Shown: positions 41,111 to 51,013 of the stretch, piece by piece | Numbering within the stretch: position 1 is the first letter of the stretch | Layout of the letters: each line of letters begins with the position of its first letter | Assembly: GCF_000799735.1 (NCBI RefSeq) | Contig: NZ_JUHH01000001.1 | Location: 1,178,001 to 1,242,000 of the forward strand | Length of the DNA: 64,000 nucleotides | Direction: 5' to 3' | From: Methylotenera sp. G11 | GTDB taxonomy: Bacteria > Pseudomonadota > Gammaproteobacteria > Burkholderiales > Methylophilaceae | Notes under the pieces: model-generated | Database searches by the model: none | Told to the model about the DNA's origin: nothing | The model's input: only the letters and a program-made list of their open reading frames with translations | Program-made: the position numbers and the translations under genes

Positions 41111-41680
41111 ATGCGTCGAATCTTTGCCCTAATGCTACTTGCCATACTCAGCACATCTGCCGCGGCTGCCAACCCCCAAGTGGTGGTGGATACAAACCGC
41201 GGCAGCTTCATCATCGAGCTGTACCCTGAAAAAGCGCCAAAGACAGTAGCCAACTTTATGCAGTATGTGAATTCCGGCTTCTACAAAAACACGATCTTTC
41301 ACCGTGTCATCAACCGCTTCATGATTCAGGGCGGCGGTTTCACCGCTGATATGTCCGAGAAGAATACCGGCGCACCGATTATCAATGAAGCAGCCAACGG
41401 TTTGAAAAATGACATCGGCACCATTGCCATGGCAAGGACTTCTGACCCGAACTCAGCAACGGCACAGTTCTTTATCAACCTGGAAAATAACCAGTTCCTC
41501 AACTACCAGAGCCCGGATCCTGAACTGATCGGCTACTGTGTATTTGGCCGCGTACTTAAAGGCATGGATGTCGTACGGGAAATTGCATCAAGCCGGACCG
41601 GCAATGTCGGTCCATACAGCGACGTGCCTAAAGAAACCGTTTTGATTAACGAAATCAGAATCAACAAAGCGCCTTTATAA
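41111..41680 (+). CDS. ppiA: Periplasmic cyclophilin-type peptidyl-prolyl isomerase
   Basis: The 189-residue isomerase has a signal peptide of about 20 residues ending ASA-like SAAAAN. The cyclophilin core contains [32 protein letters not shown] and YCVFGRV. Arg and Phe of the active site are present. It is followed by a closely related copy without a signal peptide, a periplasmic/cytoplasmic pair. Confidence 0.93.
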   Translation: MRRIFALMLLAILSTSAAAANPQVVVDTNRGSFIIELYPEKAPKTVANFMQYVNSGFYKNTIFHRVINRFMIQGGGFTADMSEKNTGAPIINEAANGLKNDIGTIAMARTSDPNSATAQFFINLENNQFLNYQSPDPELIGYCVFGRVLKGMDVVREIASSRTGNVGPYSDVPKETVLINEIRINKAPL

Positions 41681-41725
41681 ACAAGGCATCACACTCTTAT
41701 CATTTTATTTTTTTAAGGATACCTC

Positions 41726-42217
41726 GTGGTTAAATTACAAACTAACTTTGGCGAAATTACCCTGGAACTCGACGCTGAAAAAGCGCCGATCACTGTTGCG
41801 AATTTCCTGCATTACGTAGATAACGGATTCTACGACAACACTATTTTCCACCGTGTCATCAATAACTTCATGATTCAGGGCGGCGGTTTCGATACCGGCA
41901 TGAACCAGAAATCGACAGCCGCTGAAATCAAGAACGAAGCTGACAATGGCTTAACCAATGACAAATACACAATCGCAATGGCACGTACTTCAGCACCGCA
42001 CTCTGCCAGCAGCCAGTTCTTTATCAACGTAGCCGATAATGACTTCCTGAACTTCAGTGCGCCTAACAGCAGCGGCTGGGGCTACTGTGTCTTCGGCAAG
42101 GTTACGGCAGGTATGGATGTCATCGATAAAATCAAACAGGTTGCGACGACCAGCCGCAAAGGCCATCAGGACGTTCCTGTAGAAAACGTCATCATCGAGA
42201 GCGCCACCCGCGCTTAA
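41726..42217 (+). CDS. ppiB: Cytoplasmic cyclophilin-type peptidyl-prolyl isomerase
   Basis: The 163-residue cyclophilin starts at GTG with an upstream [36 protein letters not shown] and [10 protein letters not shown] are the active-site motifs. It has no signal peptide. It is a tandem relative of the gene 46 bases upstream. Confidence 0.95.
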   Translation: MVKLQTNFGEITLELDAEKAPITVANFLHYVDNGFYDNTIFHRVINNFMIQGGGFDTGMNQKSTAAEIKNEADNGLTNDKYTIAMARTSAPHSASSQFFINVADNDFLNFSAPNSSGWGYCVFGKVTAGMDVIDKIKQVATTSRKGHQDVPVENVIIESATRA

Positions 42218-42225
42218 GCAGGGCA

Positions 42226-42257
42226 GAAGGTGCTGCACAGAATGATGCGGCACCTTC
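42226..42257 (+). terminator. Stem-loop after ppiB
   Basis: GAAGGTGC pairs perfectly with GCACCTTC, with an extra GC pair inside. The T-tract is poor (ATCATC), so termination is likely but not certain. Confidence 0.6.
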
Positions 42258-42365
42258 ATCATCGATACCCGCCAGCATACAGCACAGCCGGTCATTGATC
42301 AGTCATTGATAGACTGAAATTTAACAATCCAGGTTCTCATTTGCCTGTATCTGACTTATCATCTC

Positions 42366-43124
42366 ATGATGCTAAAGTCACCTATCCAGACCCCTGCCCT
42401 GTCAGGCGCTACCCTGTTCATCTCCGACCTGCACCTATGTGCAAGCCGCCCCGCCATTAACGATGCGTTTATGGCGTTCCTGCAGAATACCGCTTCAAAA
42501 GCGGCAGCGCTTTATATTCTGGGAGATTTATTTGAATACTGGGCTGGTGATGATGATGTTGAAGATGCATTCCATCAGCAGATTATCGGCGGCTTTAAAA
42601 CACTCTCAGATTCAGGCGTTCAGGTATTTCTCATGCACGGCAACCGTGACTTCCTGATTGCCGAAGGCTTTTGCCGCATGACGGGAGCCACCCTGATCGC
42701 AGACCCGACCACCATAGTCCTTTATGGTAAAAAAGCTTTGCTCAGTCATGGCGATGCATTGTGCATCGATGACGCCGCCTATCAGCAGTTCCGCACCCAG
42801 GTCAGGGATGAAAAATGGCAGGCTGAGTTCCTGAGCCAGCCGCTGGAACTGCGCAGAAAACAGATTGAAGCGATCCGTGCCCGCAGCGAGCAGGAGAAAA
42901 CCCAAAAGTCACTGGAGATCATGGATGTGAATGCAGAGGCCGTCAACACCCTGCTCCGCACGCACCAGCCGGACCTGCTGATCCATGGACATACCCACCG
43001 GCCGAATCGTCACACCATCAAACTGGATGGCAGATTAATTACGAGATGGGTATTGGGTGACTGGTACGAACAAGGCAGCTACCTGGCATGCGATGAGCAC
43101 GGCTGTAAAGATATGGCACTGTAA
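42366..43124 (+). CDS. lpxH: UDP-2,3-diacylglucosamine diphosphatase
   Basis: The 252-residue Mn-dependent phosphoesterase makes lipid X in lipid A synthesis. Metallophosphatase motifs are FISDLHLC, LGDLFEYWAGDD, HGNRDFL and HGHTHRP. An ATG one codon later is equally possible. Two 11-bp direct repeats lie upstream at 42289-42310. Confidence 0.95.
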   Translation: MMLKSPIQTPALSGATLFISDLHLCASRPAINDAFMAFLQNTASKAAALYILGDLFEYWAGDDDVEDAFHQQIIGGFKTLSDSGVQVFLMHGNRDFLIAEGFCRMTGATLIADPTTIVLYGKKALLSHGDALCIDDAAYQQFRTQVRDEKWQAEFLSQPLELRRKQIEAIRARSEQEKTQKSLEIMDVNAEAVNTLLRTHQPDLLIHGHTHRPNRHTIKLDGRLITRWVLGDWYEQGSYLACDEHGCKDMAL

Positions 43125-43148
43125 ACAAGGCCGACAGACCTGCTGCCT

Positions 43149-44810
43149 TTACGGGGTATAACCCGGTATATTCGAATGATCCACGGTATCGATCTGTTCA
43201 GGCTGCAAAAACTTCTCTGCGTATTTCAGGTAGATCTTTTCACGGATAAACACATCGAACAGATCGGGATCGATATGGTGATTCACTTTCATCCGACCCA
43301 GGATCTCAAGTGACTCAGTCAGCGTTTTAGCTTTTTTATAAGGACGGTCTTTCGAGGTCAGCGCTTCAAAAATATCGGCAATACCCATGATCCTTGCGGG
43401 TACGGACATTTCCTCACGCTTCAGCCCTTTAGGGTACCCGCTGCCATCCATGCGCTCATGATGTCCGCAGGCGTACTCAGGTACCCGCGACAGGCTGCGC
43501 GGATACGGCAGTGAATCCAGCATGGTGATTGTTACATTGATGTGGTTATTGATGATCCAGCGCTCTTCTGCGGTTAGTGTGCCGCGCACGATACTCAGGT
43601 TATACAGCTCGTCATCACTTAAAAACCTGGTAATGCGGCCATCGGCATCAACAAGCTCGCGCCCGGCGATCTGGCGCACGCGCTGCTGATCCTGTTCAGT
43701 CATTGATTCGCTGCCAATGTTGGATGCCCGCAAGAATTCACGGTCAAGGTCACACTGCCGCTTAAAGGCCTGCAACTCTGCCTGCATGCGCCGAAACTCA
43801 GCTTCAGGGTTCTGGGGAGGATTGTGCTGCAACAGTCCAAGCTGTGCTTTCAGCATTGCATTTTCTGCCTGCTGCTTGATCAGGTCGAAGCGCTGGTCTA
43901 TCAGCGCGATACGGTCAAAAATCGAGGATAGCTTGGTAGGTTTATCCATGACCGCTTCCGGCGTCGTGATCTTGCCGCAATCATGAAGCCAGCTGGCTAC
44001 TTTGAGCTCGAACAGCTCGCTTTCATTCAGGAAAAAATCCTTGAACGGTCCGGACTGATCCTCTATCGCGGCTTGCGCCAGCATCATGGTGAGCTCCGGC
44101 ACGCGCTTGCAATGGCCGCCGGTATATGGCGATTTCTGGTCAATCGCACCGGCAATCAGCTCGATAAATGACTCAAACAGGTCTTTAAAACCTTTGATCA
44201 GGTTCTGGTTGGTCATGGCCACTGCGGCCTGCGATGCCAGGGACTCAACCAGGCTCTGGTTAGCCGGTGAAAAAGGGATGATCTTGCCGTTGTGGATGTC
44301 TACCGCGTTAATCAGTTGCAGTACACCGATGACATCCGACTCATGATTCTTCATCGGAATCGTCAGGAACGACTGCGAACGGTAGCCGGTCTGGGAATCA
44401 AAATAACGGGTGCCCGAAAAATCAAAACTTTCGGCTGCGTAAGCATCGGCAATATTAACGGTCGATTTCTTCAGTGCGGCATAGGATGCGACCGTGGTCA
44501 GATTAGGGTGCTGCTGATCGCCCCCATGATACAAAGGCAATGCATGCTGGAACTCAGGCGGGACTTCCTGTCCGGTAGTCCCGCCCGATGCAAGCTTAAG
44601 CGTATTGTTGCGCATGATCTCAAATTTGAGATGCCTGTTATCTTCATGCATGATATAAATCGTGCCGCCGTCAGCATTGGTGATCTGCTGCGCACCTAAC
44701 AATATCATTTCCAGAAGGCGCTTGTTATCTCTCTCGGCAGATAGGGCGACTCCAATTGCATTAAGCCAATCAAGTCGTTTTAGTAAGTAAGACTGCTGAT
44801 AATCAGACAT
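43149..44810 (-). CDS. GAF/HD-GYP protein with an insertion in the HD-GYP domain
   Basis: The 553-residue protein has an N-terminal GAF domain (about residues 22-205) and an HD-GYP domain, a cyclic-di-GMP phosphodiesterase family. The HCKRV motif (233-237), HD pair (276-277), HH pair (450-451) and GSGYP (457-460) are present. Between the DKPTKL segment (289-294) and TLTAEE (411-416) there is an insertion of about 115 residues, partly coiled-coil-like (about 297-360). Canonical HD-GYP domains run straight from KPG-type residues to LT-x-EE. Activity is probable but not assured. Confidence 0.88.
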   Translation of the reverse strand: MSDYQQSYLLKRLDWLNAIGVALSAERDNKRLLEMILLGAQQITNADGGTIYIMHEDNRHLKFEIMRNNTLKLASGGTTGQEVPPEFQHALPLYHGGDQQHPNLTTVASYAALKKSTVNIADAYAAESFDFSGTRYFDSQTGYRSQSFLTIPMKNHESDVIGVLQLINAVDIHNGKIIPFSPANQSLVESLASQAAVAMTNQNLIKGFKDLFESFIELIAGAIDQKSPYTGGHCKRVPELTMMLAQAAIEDQSGPFKDFFLNESELFELKVASWLHDCGKITTPEAVMDKPTKLSSIFDRIALIDQRFDLIKQQAENAMLKAQLGLLQHNPPQNPEAEFRRMQAELQAFKRQCDLDREFLRASNIGSESMTEQDQQRVRQIAGRELVDADGRITRFLSDDELYNLSIVRGTLTAEERWIINNHINVTITMLDSLPYPRSLSRVPEYACGHHERMDGSGYPKGLKREEMSVPARIMGIADIFEALTSKDRPYKKAKTLTESLEILGRMKVNHHIDPDLFDVFIREKIYLKYAEKFLQPEQIDTVDHSNIPGYTP

Positions 44811-44957
44811 TAGGAATATCTTGACCCGGATTCACACTCAAAAAGGAAATACCATTAAGTAATCCAAGCAACCATCAGCCACAGCCCAACTACATCACTA
44901 TGGCTGATCATTACAAGGACGCCGCAAATCTAAAACGCATTGACTACTTGCTGCCAG

Positions 44958-45482
44958 CTAGGTTTTTGATGCCCTGACTTCCAGCTCACGCACTTCGGCG
45001 GCAAATCTATCCAGCACGCCATTAATATATTTATGCCCGTCCGTGCCGCCGAAAACTTTTGCAAGTTCAACGCCTTCGTTAATGACAACACGGTAAGGAA
45101 TACTGCTATCAAACATCAGCTCACAGCCGGCAACACGCAAGATAGCATGCTCAACAGGACTCAGTTCAGCGAGCGGCCTGTCGATAAAACCCACCAGCCT
45201 TTCATCAATCGCATTCAGATTGGCGGTTACGCTTTGCAGTAACTGCCTGAAATAAGCCTCGTCAGCCTTGTTATAGTCTGGATCATCGGTCATATCACGG
45301 AATATCTGCGACAATTCCGATTCGTTCAACATCCCGCGATAGACTGCCTTCAGCACCAGTTCGCGTGATTTTCTGCGGTTTTTGCTACCGCTTTTTTTAG
45401 TTGCGCCTGCATGCCTGCTGCGCTTCTCTGCCGCCTCATTATCCACCACCAGGCTGGTCAGCGGTTTTTGAGTATCGGTCAT
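44958..45482 (-). CDS. nusB: Transcription antitermination factor NusB
   Basis: The 174-residue all-helical protein joins the rRNA antitermination complex. [18 protein letters not shown] and the C-terminal [23 protein letters not shown] are typical. A longer than usual N-terminal tail (about 30 residues, Lys/Ser-rich) is present. It overlaps ribH by four bases. Confidence 0.95.
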   Translation of the reverse strand: MTDTQKPLTSLVVDNEAAEKRSRHAGATKKSGSKNRRKSRELVLKAVYRGMLNESELSQIFRDMTDDPDYNKADEAYFRQLLQSVTANLNAIDERLVGFIDRPLAELSPVEHAILRVAGCELMFDSSIPYRVVINEGVELAKVFGGTDGHKYINGVLDRFAAEVRELEVRASKT

Positions 45483-45928
45483 AACGCTCTTACCAGATTG
45501 TACATTTCAACAGCAACCTGAGCGGCTTCAGCACCCTTGATATGCATGCGTGCAATCGCCTGGTCATCATCTTCAGTGGTCAGCACCGCATTGGCAACCG
45601 GCACCCCGGTATTCAGCTGCACTTCTGAAATACCACGCGCAGACTCGTTCGACACCACTTCGAAATGGTAGGTCTCGCCGCGAATAATCGCGCCCAGGGC
45701 AATCAGCGCATCATACTTCTCACTTAACGCCATATGCTGCAAAATTAACGGCGTTTCAAGCGCACCGGGTACAGTGGCGATTGTAATGGCATTGCTTTCC
45801 ACACCTAGCTTGAGCAACTCATCTTTGCATGCACTTAACAGGCCTTCACCGATATCACTGTTGAATCTTGATAGCACGATGCCAACCTGCATGCCTTTGC
45901 CGTTTAAATTTTTCTCGATTTCTCTCAC
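45479..45928 (-). CDS. ribH: 6,7-Dimethyl-8-ribityllumazine synthase
   Basis: The 149-residue enzyme forms the lumazine precursor of riboflavin. [19 protein letters not shown] and [16 protein letters not shown] are the substrate-binding motifs. It is coupled to nusB by overlap. The other rib genes that usually precede it (ribBA, ribE, ribD) are not here, and no FMN riboswitch is visible in the 212 bases upstream. Confidence 0.96.
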   Translation of the reverse strand: MREIEKNLNGKGMQVGIVLSRFNSDIGEGLLSACKDELLKLGVESNAITIATVPGALETPLILQHMALSEKYDALIALGAIIRGETYHFEVVSNESARGISEVQLNTGVPVANAVLTTEDDDQAIARMHIKGAEAAQVAVEMYNLVRAL

Positions 45929-46140
45929 GTCTTTAACTTTCCTGTTTTAACTTTTCTGGATTTTTAAATAATTTTCTTTAAATAATCTGTTTTAAATTTC
46001 TTAATCGCTATTTTACCGCATATCGCCGGTGAACTTAGTGCTTATATTTATTAGACATTTTTATTTACTCAATCAGCGCATCAAGCTTGCCGTTTTACTG
46101 ATCCGGCTCATTATATCTGCCTCAAATAAAAGCCCCAGCA

Positions 46141-47817
46141 TCAGTGAAACAGCACCCAGGTTTTCTGAATAGTACTCCAGACACCATAACTGATCGGAAT
46201 GAGCACCAGCGCCCAGGCCATGACGGTGAGCAGCGGATGGTTGTCGGATTTTGCTGCCGCAGCAGACTTGCCGGCAGCGCCACTCACGGCCATAGACTGA
46301 TCATGTGCAAGTTTATGCTCTGCCGCCAGCTCGGCATCTGTCATGTAATATTTTTCCGCCACCGGCTTTACCAGTAAATTGGCAATGAAGCCGATGACCA
46401 GCAAACCAGCCAGAGTCAGGAATATGGGGCCATAGACCTGATCAAACGGCACGCCTGCCTCCAGGCCGGTGTCATGCATATAATTCACGACTACCGGCCC
46501 CAGGATACCGGCGGTAGACCAGGCCGTGAGCAGTCGTCCATGAATCGCCCCCACAAACTGTGTGCCGAACATATCTGCCAGGTACGCCGGAATAGTCGCA
46601 AAGCCGCCGCCGTACATGGAGGCAATCACGCAGAAACTGGCCACGAACAGCGCCAGTGATTTGAATCCCGCCACATAGGTGGCTGTGCAGTACATGATGG
46701 CGCCCAGTACAAAGAAAATATAATAAGTGCGTTTACGACCCAGCTTATCCGATGAAGTCGCCCAGGCAAAACGCCCGAAAATATTGAAAATGGAAATCAG
46801 CCCGACAAACCCGGCGCCAACCGACGCCACTGCCGCTGCCAGCGCTGCATCCTGCTTGATCACATCAAAGCCCACTCCGGGCTGGTCAATCAATGCGCCG
46901 CCAAAAGTCTCCTGCAGCATGGGCGCTGCCGCACCGATAATGCCGATGCCGGCCGACACATTCATACACAGCACGATCCACAGCAGCCAGAACTGCGGCG
47001 TCTTATGCGCATTTTTCAAATGTACATGGCGCGTTGCGATCATGACATTCTCTTTAGTGGCCGGCGGAGTCCAGCCAGCCGGCTTCCAGCCCAGGGGCGG
47101 CACCCGATAGCCCAGGGAACCATACAGCATGAATGCCGTATAGATTGCGGCTAGCGTAACAAAAGTCTGCCAGACGCCTACACTGTCCGGGGTTGCGAAA
47201 TAAGTCATCAATTTAGTGGCCAGCGGCGAACCTATCATCGCGCCGCCGCCAAACCCCATAATAGCCATGCCGGTTGCCATGCCACGGCGGTCCGGGAACC
47301 ACTTGATCAATGTGGAAACCGGGGAGATATATCCTAAACCAAGCCCGATACCGCCGATAACGCCGGAGCCCAGCCACATCATCCATAGCTGGTGGCTGTA
47401 AACGCCGTATGCCGATACCAGCAGGCCTCCGCACCAGCATAAGGTAGCAACCAGTCCGGCTTTGCGCGGCCCTGCGCGCTCCAGCCAGCCGCCCCACAGC
47501 GCTGCGGAGCATCCCAGCAGCACAAAAAACAGGGTATACATCCAACCCAGGTCGAACTGTGTCCAGTTGCAGTCCGTAGCAAATAACGCCCTGGCAGTAC
47601 CGGACAATTTTTCAGAGAATGTCGTCGCACCGGCAGCGCAGGCTGCCAAAGGTTTACCATCCGCTCCCAGCAGCGCATTCCCCAAAGGCTTCCAGAACAC
47701 GCTGAAGCCATACGCCATGCCAATGGAAAGGTGTACCGCCAGCGCGGCAGGCGGCACCAGCCAGCGGTTAAAGCCAGGATTGGCAGTAATGTGTTCTTTC
47801 GATAAAAAACCTGACAT
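46141..47817 (-). CDS. OFA-family MFS transporter (oxalate/formate antiporter type)
   Basis: The 558-residue permease has 12 predicted helices. RWLVPPAALAVHLSIGMAYGFSVFWKPL and the GLGLGYISPVSTLIKWFPDRRGMATG loop are hallmarks of the OFA family, whose known members exchange oxalate/formate or carry related monocarboxylates. A C-terminal Ala-rich segment precedes one last hydrophobic stretch. It is divergent from phoB. The substrate cannot be deduced. Confidence 0.88.
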   Translation of the reverse strand: MSGFLSKEHITANPGFNRWLVPPAALAVHLSIGMAYGFSVFWKPLGNALLGADGKPLAACAAGATTFSEKLSGTARALFATDCNWTQFDLGWMYTLFFVLLGCSAALWGGWLERAGPRKAGLVATLCWCGGLLVSAYGVYSHQLWMMWLGSGVIGGIGLGLGYISPVSTLIKWFPDRRGMATGMAIMGFGGGAMIGSPLATKLMTYFATPDSVGVWQTFVTLAAIYTAFMLYGSLGYRVPPLGWKPAGWTPPATKENVMIATRHVHLKNAHKTPQFWLLWIVLCMNVSAGIGIIGAAAPMLQETFGGALIDQPGVGFDVIKQDAALAAAVASVGAGFVGLISIFNIFGRFAWATSSDKLGRKRTYYIFFVLGAIMYCTATYVAGFKSLALFVASFCVIASMYGGGFATIPAYLADMFGTQFVGAIHGRLLTAWSTAGILGPVVVNYMHDTGLEAGVPFDQVYGPIFLTLAGLLVIGFIANLLVKPVAEKYYMTDAELAAEHKLAHDQSMAVSGAAGKSAAAAKSDNHPLLTVMAWALVLIPISYGVWSTIQKTWVLFH

Positions 47818-47974
47818 GCAATTGACTCCCCAAAATTATTATTATTTTTTACAAATAAGACACTGCGGCAACTCCGCGCTTAACCGGCAAATCCGCACTT
47901 TCTCTATGTTGTAACAAAATGTAAAAAATGGCAATTGGCTTATGATATTTACCTGAAAATTCAATGTTTAATTT

Positions 47975-48008
47975 TTGTCATTAATATGTCATATTAGCGT
48001 CATAAACT
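47975..48008 (+). promoter_or_regulatory. PHO box and promoter of phoBR
   Basis: Direct repeats TTGTCAT (47975-47981), ATGTCAT (47986-47992) and GCGTCAT (47997-48003) recur every 11 bp. They match the PhoB half-site CTGTCAT at five to six of seven positions. TAAACT (48003-48008) lies 10 bases after the second repeat, the same spacing as in E. coli phoA. This predicts autoregulation of phoB. Confidence 0.8.
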
Positions 48009-48052
48009 AATCGGGCGTAAGTTAGAAGGCAACTCAATTTTAAGGAAAAAAC

Positions 48053-48745
48053 ATGCCAGCCAACATATTAGTTGTTGAAGATGAACCAGCAATTCAGGAA
48101 CTATTAACACTTAACATCACACAGGCCGGGCACAATGCAATCCGCGCCCTCAGCGTCGAAATCGCGCAGGATCTCATGCGTGAAACTATCCCCGACCTGA
48201 TTCTGCTGGACTGGATGCTGCCGGGGATGAACGGCCTGGAATTCGCCCGCAGGTTAAAATCAGACGCTTCGACCAAGAACATCCCGATCATCATGCTCAC
48301 CGCACGCGGCGAAGAGTACGACAAAATCCGCGGCCTTGAGGTGGGCGCCGATGATTATGTCACCAAGCCTTTCAGCCCGCGTGAACTCAACGCCCGCATC
48401 AAGGCAGTGCTGCGTCGCCGCGCGCCGCAAATGACGGATGACCCGATTGAAGTCCAGGGCCTTCGCCTTGACCCGACCACGCATCGCGTAACCGGCAACC
48501 AGAAAAGCATAGACCTTGGCCCTACCGAGTTCAGGCTGCTGCATTTTTTCATGACGAATCCTGAACGTGTGCATACGCGCAGCCAGTTACTGGATAAAGT
48601 CTGGGGCGATCGCGTATTTGTTGAAGACCGCACGGTCGATGTCCATATCCGCCGCCTGCGAAATGCCTTGTCGATATCAGGCCATGAAGACCTGATCCAG
48701 ACTGTGCGGGGCGCCGGCTATCGCCTGTCATCCCAGAATGAATAA
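48053..48745 (+). CDS. phoB: Phosphate regulon response regulator PhoB
   Basis: The 230-residue OmpR-type regulator has phosphoacceptor D53 in LLLDWMLPG, the KPFSPREL lysine and a winged-helix DNA-binding domain (about 130-230, ending VRGAGYRLS). It binds PHO boxes and turns on phosphate-starvation genes. The ATG follows AAGGAAAA. It is autoregulated, judging by the PHO box upstream. Confidence 0.95.
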   Translation: MPANILVVEDEPAIQELLTLNITQAGHNAIRALSVEIAQDLMRETIPDLILLDWMLPGMNGLEFARRLKSDASTKNIPIIMLTARGEEYDKIRGLEVGADDYVTKPFSPRELNARIKAVLRRRAPQMTDDPIEVQGLRLDPTTHRVTGNQKSIDLGPTEFRLLHFFMTNPERVHTRSQLLDKVWGDRVFVEDRTVDVHIRRLRNALSISGHEDLIQTVRGAGYRLSSQNE

Positions 48746-48857
48746 ACACTGCGGTGCTATTTTCTGAGTTGCGGTGTTCAAGCCTGATGCTAATTAACAT
48801 TACCGGGGCAAAAAAGCCCGCTATAATTAAGCCATATACAACTCTGAAAATAACCCT

Positions 48858-50156
48858 GTGATTGATGTTCGCTGGAAAGCTTTTTTCTTCATATTGTCTC
48901 TCAGTGCAGTCAGCCTTTTTGTATGGCTGACGACCAGCACCACCATCGCGCTGCTCACATTCTCATCGATCCTTCTGATTTACCTTGCGATCCAGGTTTA
49001 CGGGCTGTATCAACTGCAGACCTGGCTGAAAAAACCTATCCTGGGCGATATTCCGGAAGGCTTCGGCTTGTGGGAGGACGTGTTCAACGCAATATTGAAA
49101 TACGAACGCAATAACAATCTTAAAAAGTCCGAATTGAATGCAGCGCTTGAGCGCTTTAACACTGTCGCCAATGCCATTCCTGATGGCCTGGTGATATTGA
49201 ATGCCACCAATGAAATCGAATGGTGTACGGCGAATGCAGAATCCCAGCTTGGTTTGAACCTGGCCACAGACAAGCACCTGCCTATCGTCAACCTGGTCAG
49301 AAACAGTCATTTCATCGCCTATCTATATAACGGGGTCTATAACGACCCTTTCAAGCTCAAAGATGCCAGGAACACTGACGCTATCCTCGAAATATGGCTG
49401 ATACCGCTGGTCAGCAAACAGAAACTGCTGATCAGCCGCGATATCACGCAACTGGAAAAAGTGGATGCCATGCGGCGCGATTTTATTGCAAACGTCTCAC
49501 ACGAACTCAGAACTCCGCTGACGGTGGTCGGCGGGTTCATTGAAACCCTGTCAGACATGGAAGGTGCGGTACCCGAGAGCATACGCGGCTACTTTGACAT
49601 GATGCAGGATCAGACCACGCGCATGCGCAGGCTGATCGAAGACCTGCTGACGCTTTCACATATCGAAAGCAATACACAGCCGCCGGAAGACCGGCCAATC
49701 GAGATGCTGGCACTCATCAATATGCTGCATAACGATGCCAAGGCCTTGAGTAATGGCAGACACCACATCAGTGTAGACATCGACCAGCAGCTCGACCTGT
49801 CCGGCGCTGCCGACGAACTGCATAGCGCCCTCGGCAACCTTGTCAGCAATGCAGTTCGCTATACCCCGGAAGGCGGCGAAATCCGCATTAGCTGGCAGCC
49901 ACGCAACAAGCTGGCGGTTTTCAGCGTAAGCGACAACGGCATCGGCATCGAGCAGCAGCACATAGACCGGCTGACCGAGCGCTTCTATCGCGTTGACCGC
50001 AGCAGGAGCCGCGAAACCGGCGGCACAGGACTGGGGCTTTCCATCGTCAAACACATCTTGACCCGCCATCAGGCCAAACTCGCAATCAGCAGCATCCCCG
50101 GCAAGGGCAGTACTTTCAGCGCCATTTTCCCTGAATCGCGAATTATCAAAAAATAA
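48858..50156 (+). CDS. phoR: Phosphate regulon sensor histidine kinase PhoR
   Basis: The 432-residue kinase has two N-terminal helices without a large periplasmic loop (about residues 8-50), a PAS domain (about 95-195) and the catalytic core. H215 lies in NVSHELRTPL; ATPase boxes are GNLVSNAVRYT, DNGIGI and GGTGLGLSIV. This is the usual PhoR design. It starts at GTG, 112 bases after phoB, where TATAAT (48822-48827) may give an extra weak promoter. phoU and pst genes are not in the window. Confidence 0.94.
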   Translation: MIDVRWKAFFFILSLSAVSLFVWLTTSTTIALLTFSSILLIYLAIQVYGLYQLQTWLKKPILGDIPEGFGLWEDVFNAILKYERNNNLKKSELNAALERFNTVANAIPDGLVILNATNEIEWCTANAESQLGLNLATDKHLPIVNLVRNSHFIAYLYNGVYNDPFKLKDARNTDAILEIWLIPLVSKQKLLISRDITQLEKVDAMRRDFIANVSHELRTPLTVVGGFIETLSDMEGAVPESIRGYFDMMQDQTTRMRRLIEDLLTLSHIESNTQPPEDRPIEMLALINMLHNDAKALSNGRHHISVDIDQQLDLSGAADELHSALGNLVSNAVRYTPEGGEIRISWQPRNKLAVFSVSDNGIGIEQQHIDRLTERFYRVDRSRSRETGGTGLGLSIVKHILTRHQAKLAISSIPGKGSTFSAIFPESRIIKK

Positions 50157-50189
50157 CGACCATGCATTCATACCGGAGCCACTGAAGTC

Positions 50190-50927
50190 ATGAAGACCTT
50201 TTTCTGGTTTATCCTCACTGTACTATCAGCTTTCTCCCTGGCGGGTTGCTCGACTGTTCCGGAATCAGGCAAAACACCGGACAAAGTCATTCCACAGCAG
50301 CAGGATCGCAGCACGATCAACCAGTTAGGCAAAAGTGATTTTGATCGCATGGCCGATGTTGAAATACGCGAAAACGCAGAAAGCCTGCGTGCTTTAATGC
50401 TGAAGCTGTATAAGCGCAACCCGGGTGAGCTTAAAAAAAGCACGTCTGATACCGCGGATAAAATGGCAGCATGGGTGTTTGATGGCGGTGCGCAGCATCA
50501 GTACCGGCTTGAAGAAATCAACAACCTGCAGTCTACGGACGCCATTTTTCAGGCATTCAGACCAGAATACAATGGTGACCGTGTGCTGTCATTCATTGTA
50601 GGGCTGCAAACCATGCTGCTTAAAGCGCATAACGACAAAACCGACTTTTACCTTACCGACAGCATTGATCCGCAGCGCATTTACAATGTAGCGAGAAATA
50701 TTGAAATTGCGGCATGGAAACTGTCGAATGCGCGCAAACATGATGGCACGCTTTATTTACTGACGAATGAAATGAATGAGACCGAGAAGAACTTATCATT
50801 TGAACGCGAATTCGGCAAAATAATCGGCCGTACGGATTTATATGCCATCTCACTTGCGGAAAAATCCCAGCGATTTATTTCGCGCGTGATGCAAAATCTG
50901 GCAACTGCGGTATTCCTGCCTATTTAA
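50190..50927 (+). CDS. Hypothetical lipoprotein in the phoBR operon
   Basis: The 245-residue protein has a lipoprotein signal (LAGC at residues 16-19) and a mostly helical mature part. I recognise no domain. It starts 33 bases after phoR on the same strand, so phosphate control is likely by co-transcription. The GGAGCC-like bases ahead of the ATG give a ribosome site. A GGCGGC/GCCGCC stem at 50963-50991 may end the unit. Confidence 0.8.
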   Translation: MKTFFWFILTVLSAFSLAGCSTVPESGKTPDKVIPQQQDRSTINQLGKSDFDRMADVEIRENAESLRALMLKLYKRNPGELKKSTSDTADKMAAWVFDGGAQHQYRLEEINNLQSTDAIFQAFRPEYNGDRVLSFIVGLQTMLLKAHNDKTDFYLTDSIDPQRIYNVARNIEIAAWKLSNARKHDGTLYLLTNEMNETEKNLSFEREFGKIIGRTDLYAISLAEKSQRFISRVMQNLATAVFLPI

Positions 50928-51013
50928 CTATACACTTAAGAACTGCACGTAAAACGGGATAAGGCGGCAGTCATATCTAAAAATCGCCGCCCTATTTACC
51001 TGGACAACGCATG

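Noticed and set aside
42289-42322. A possible fourth PHO box ahead of lpxH (CGGTCAT and CAGTCAT at an 11-bp step).
   Set aside because: Both half-sites miss the second consensus base, the repeat is simply a duplicated GTCATTGATCA-like stretch, and no -10 is found 10 bases downstream.
45929-46140. An FMN riboswitch upstream of ribH.
   Set aside because: The 212-base gap lacks the conserved RFN elements and is A/T-rich without a matching fold.
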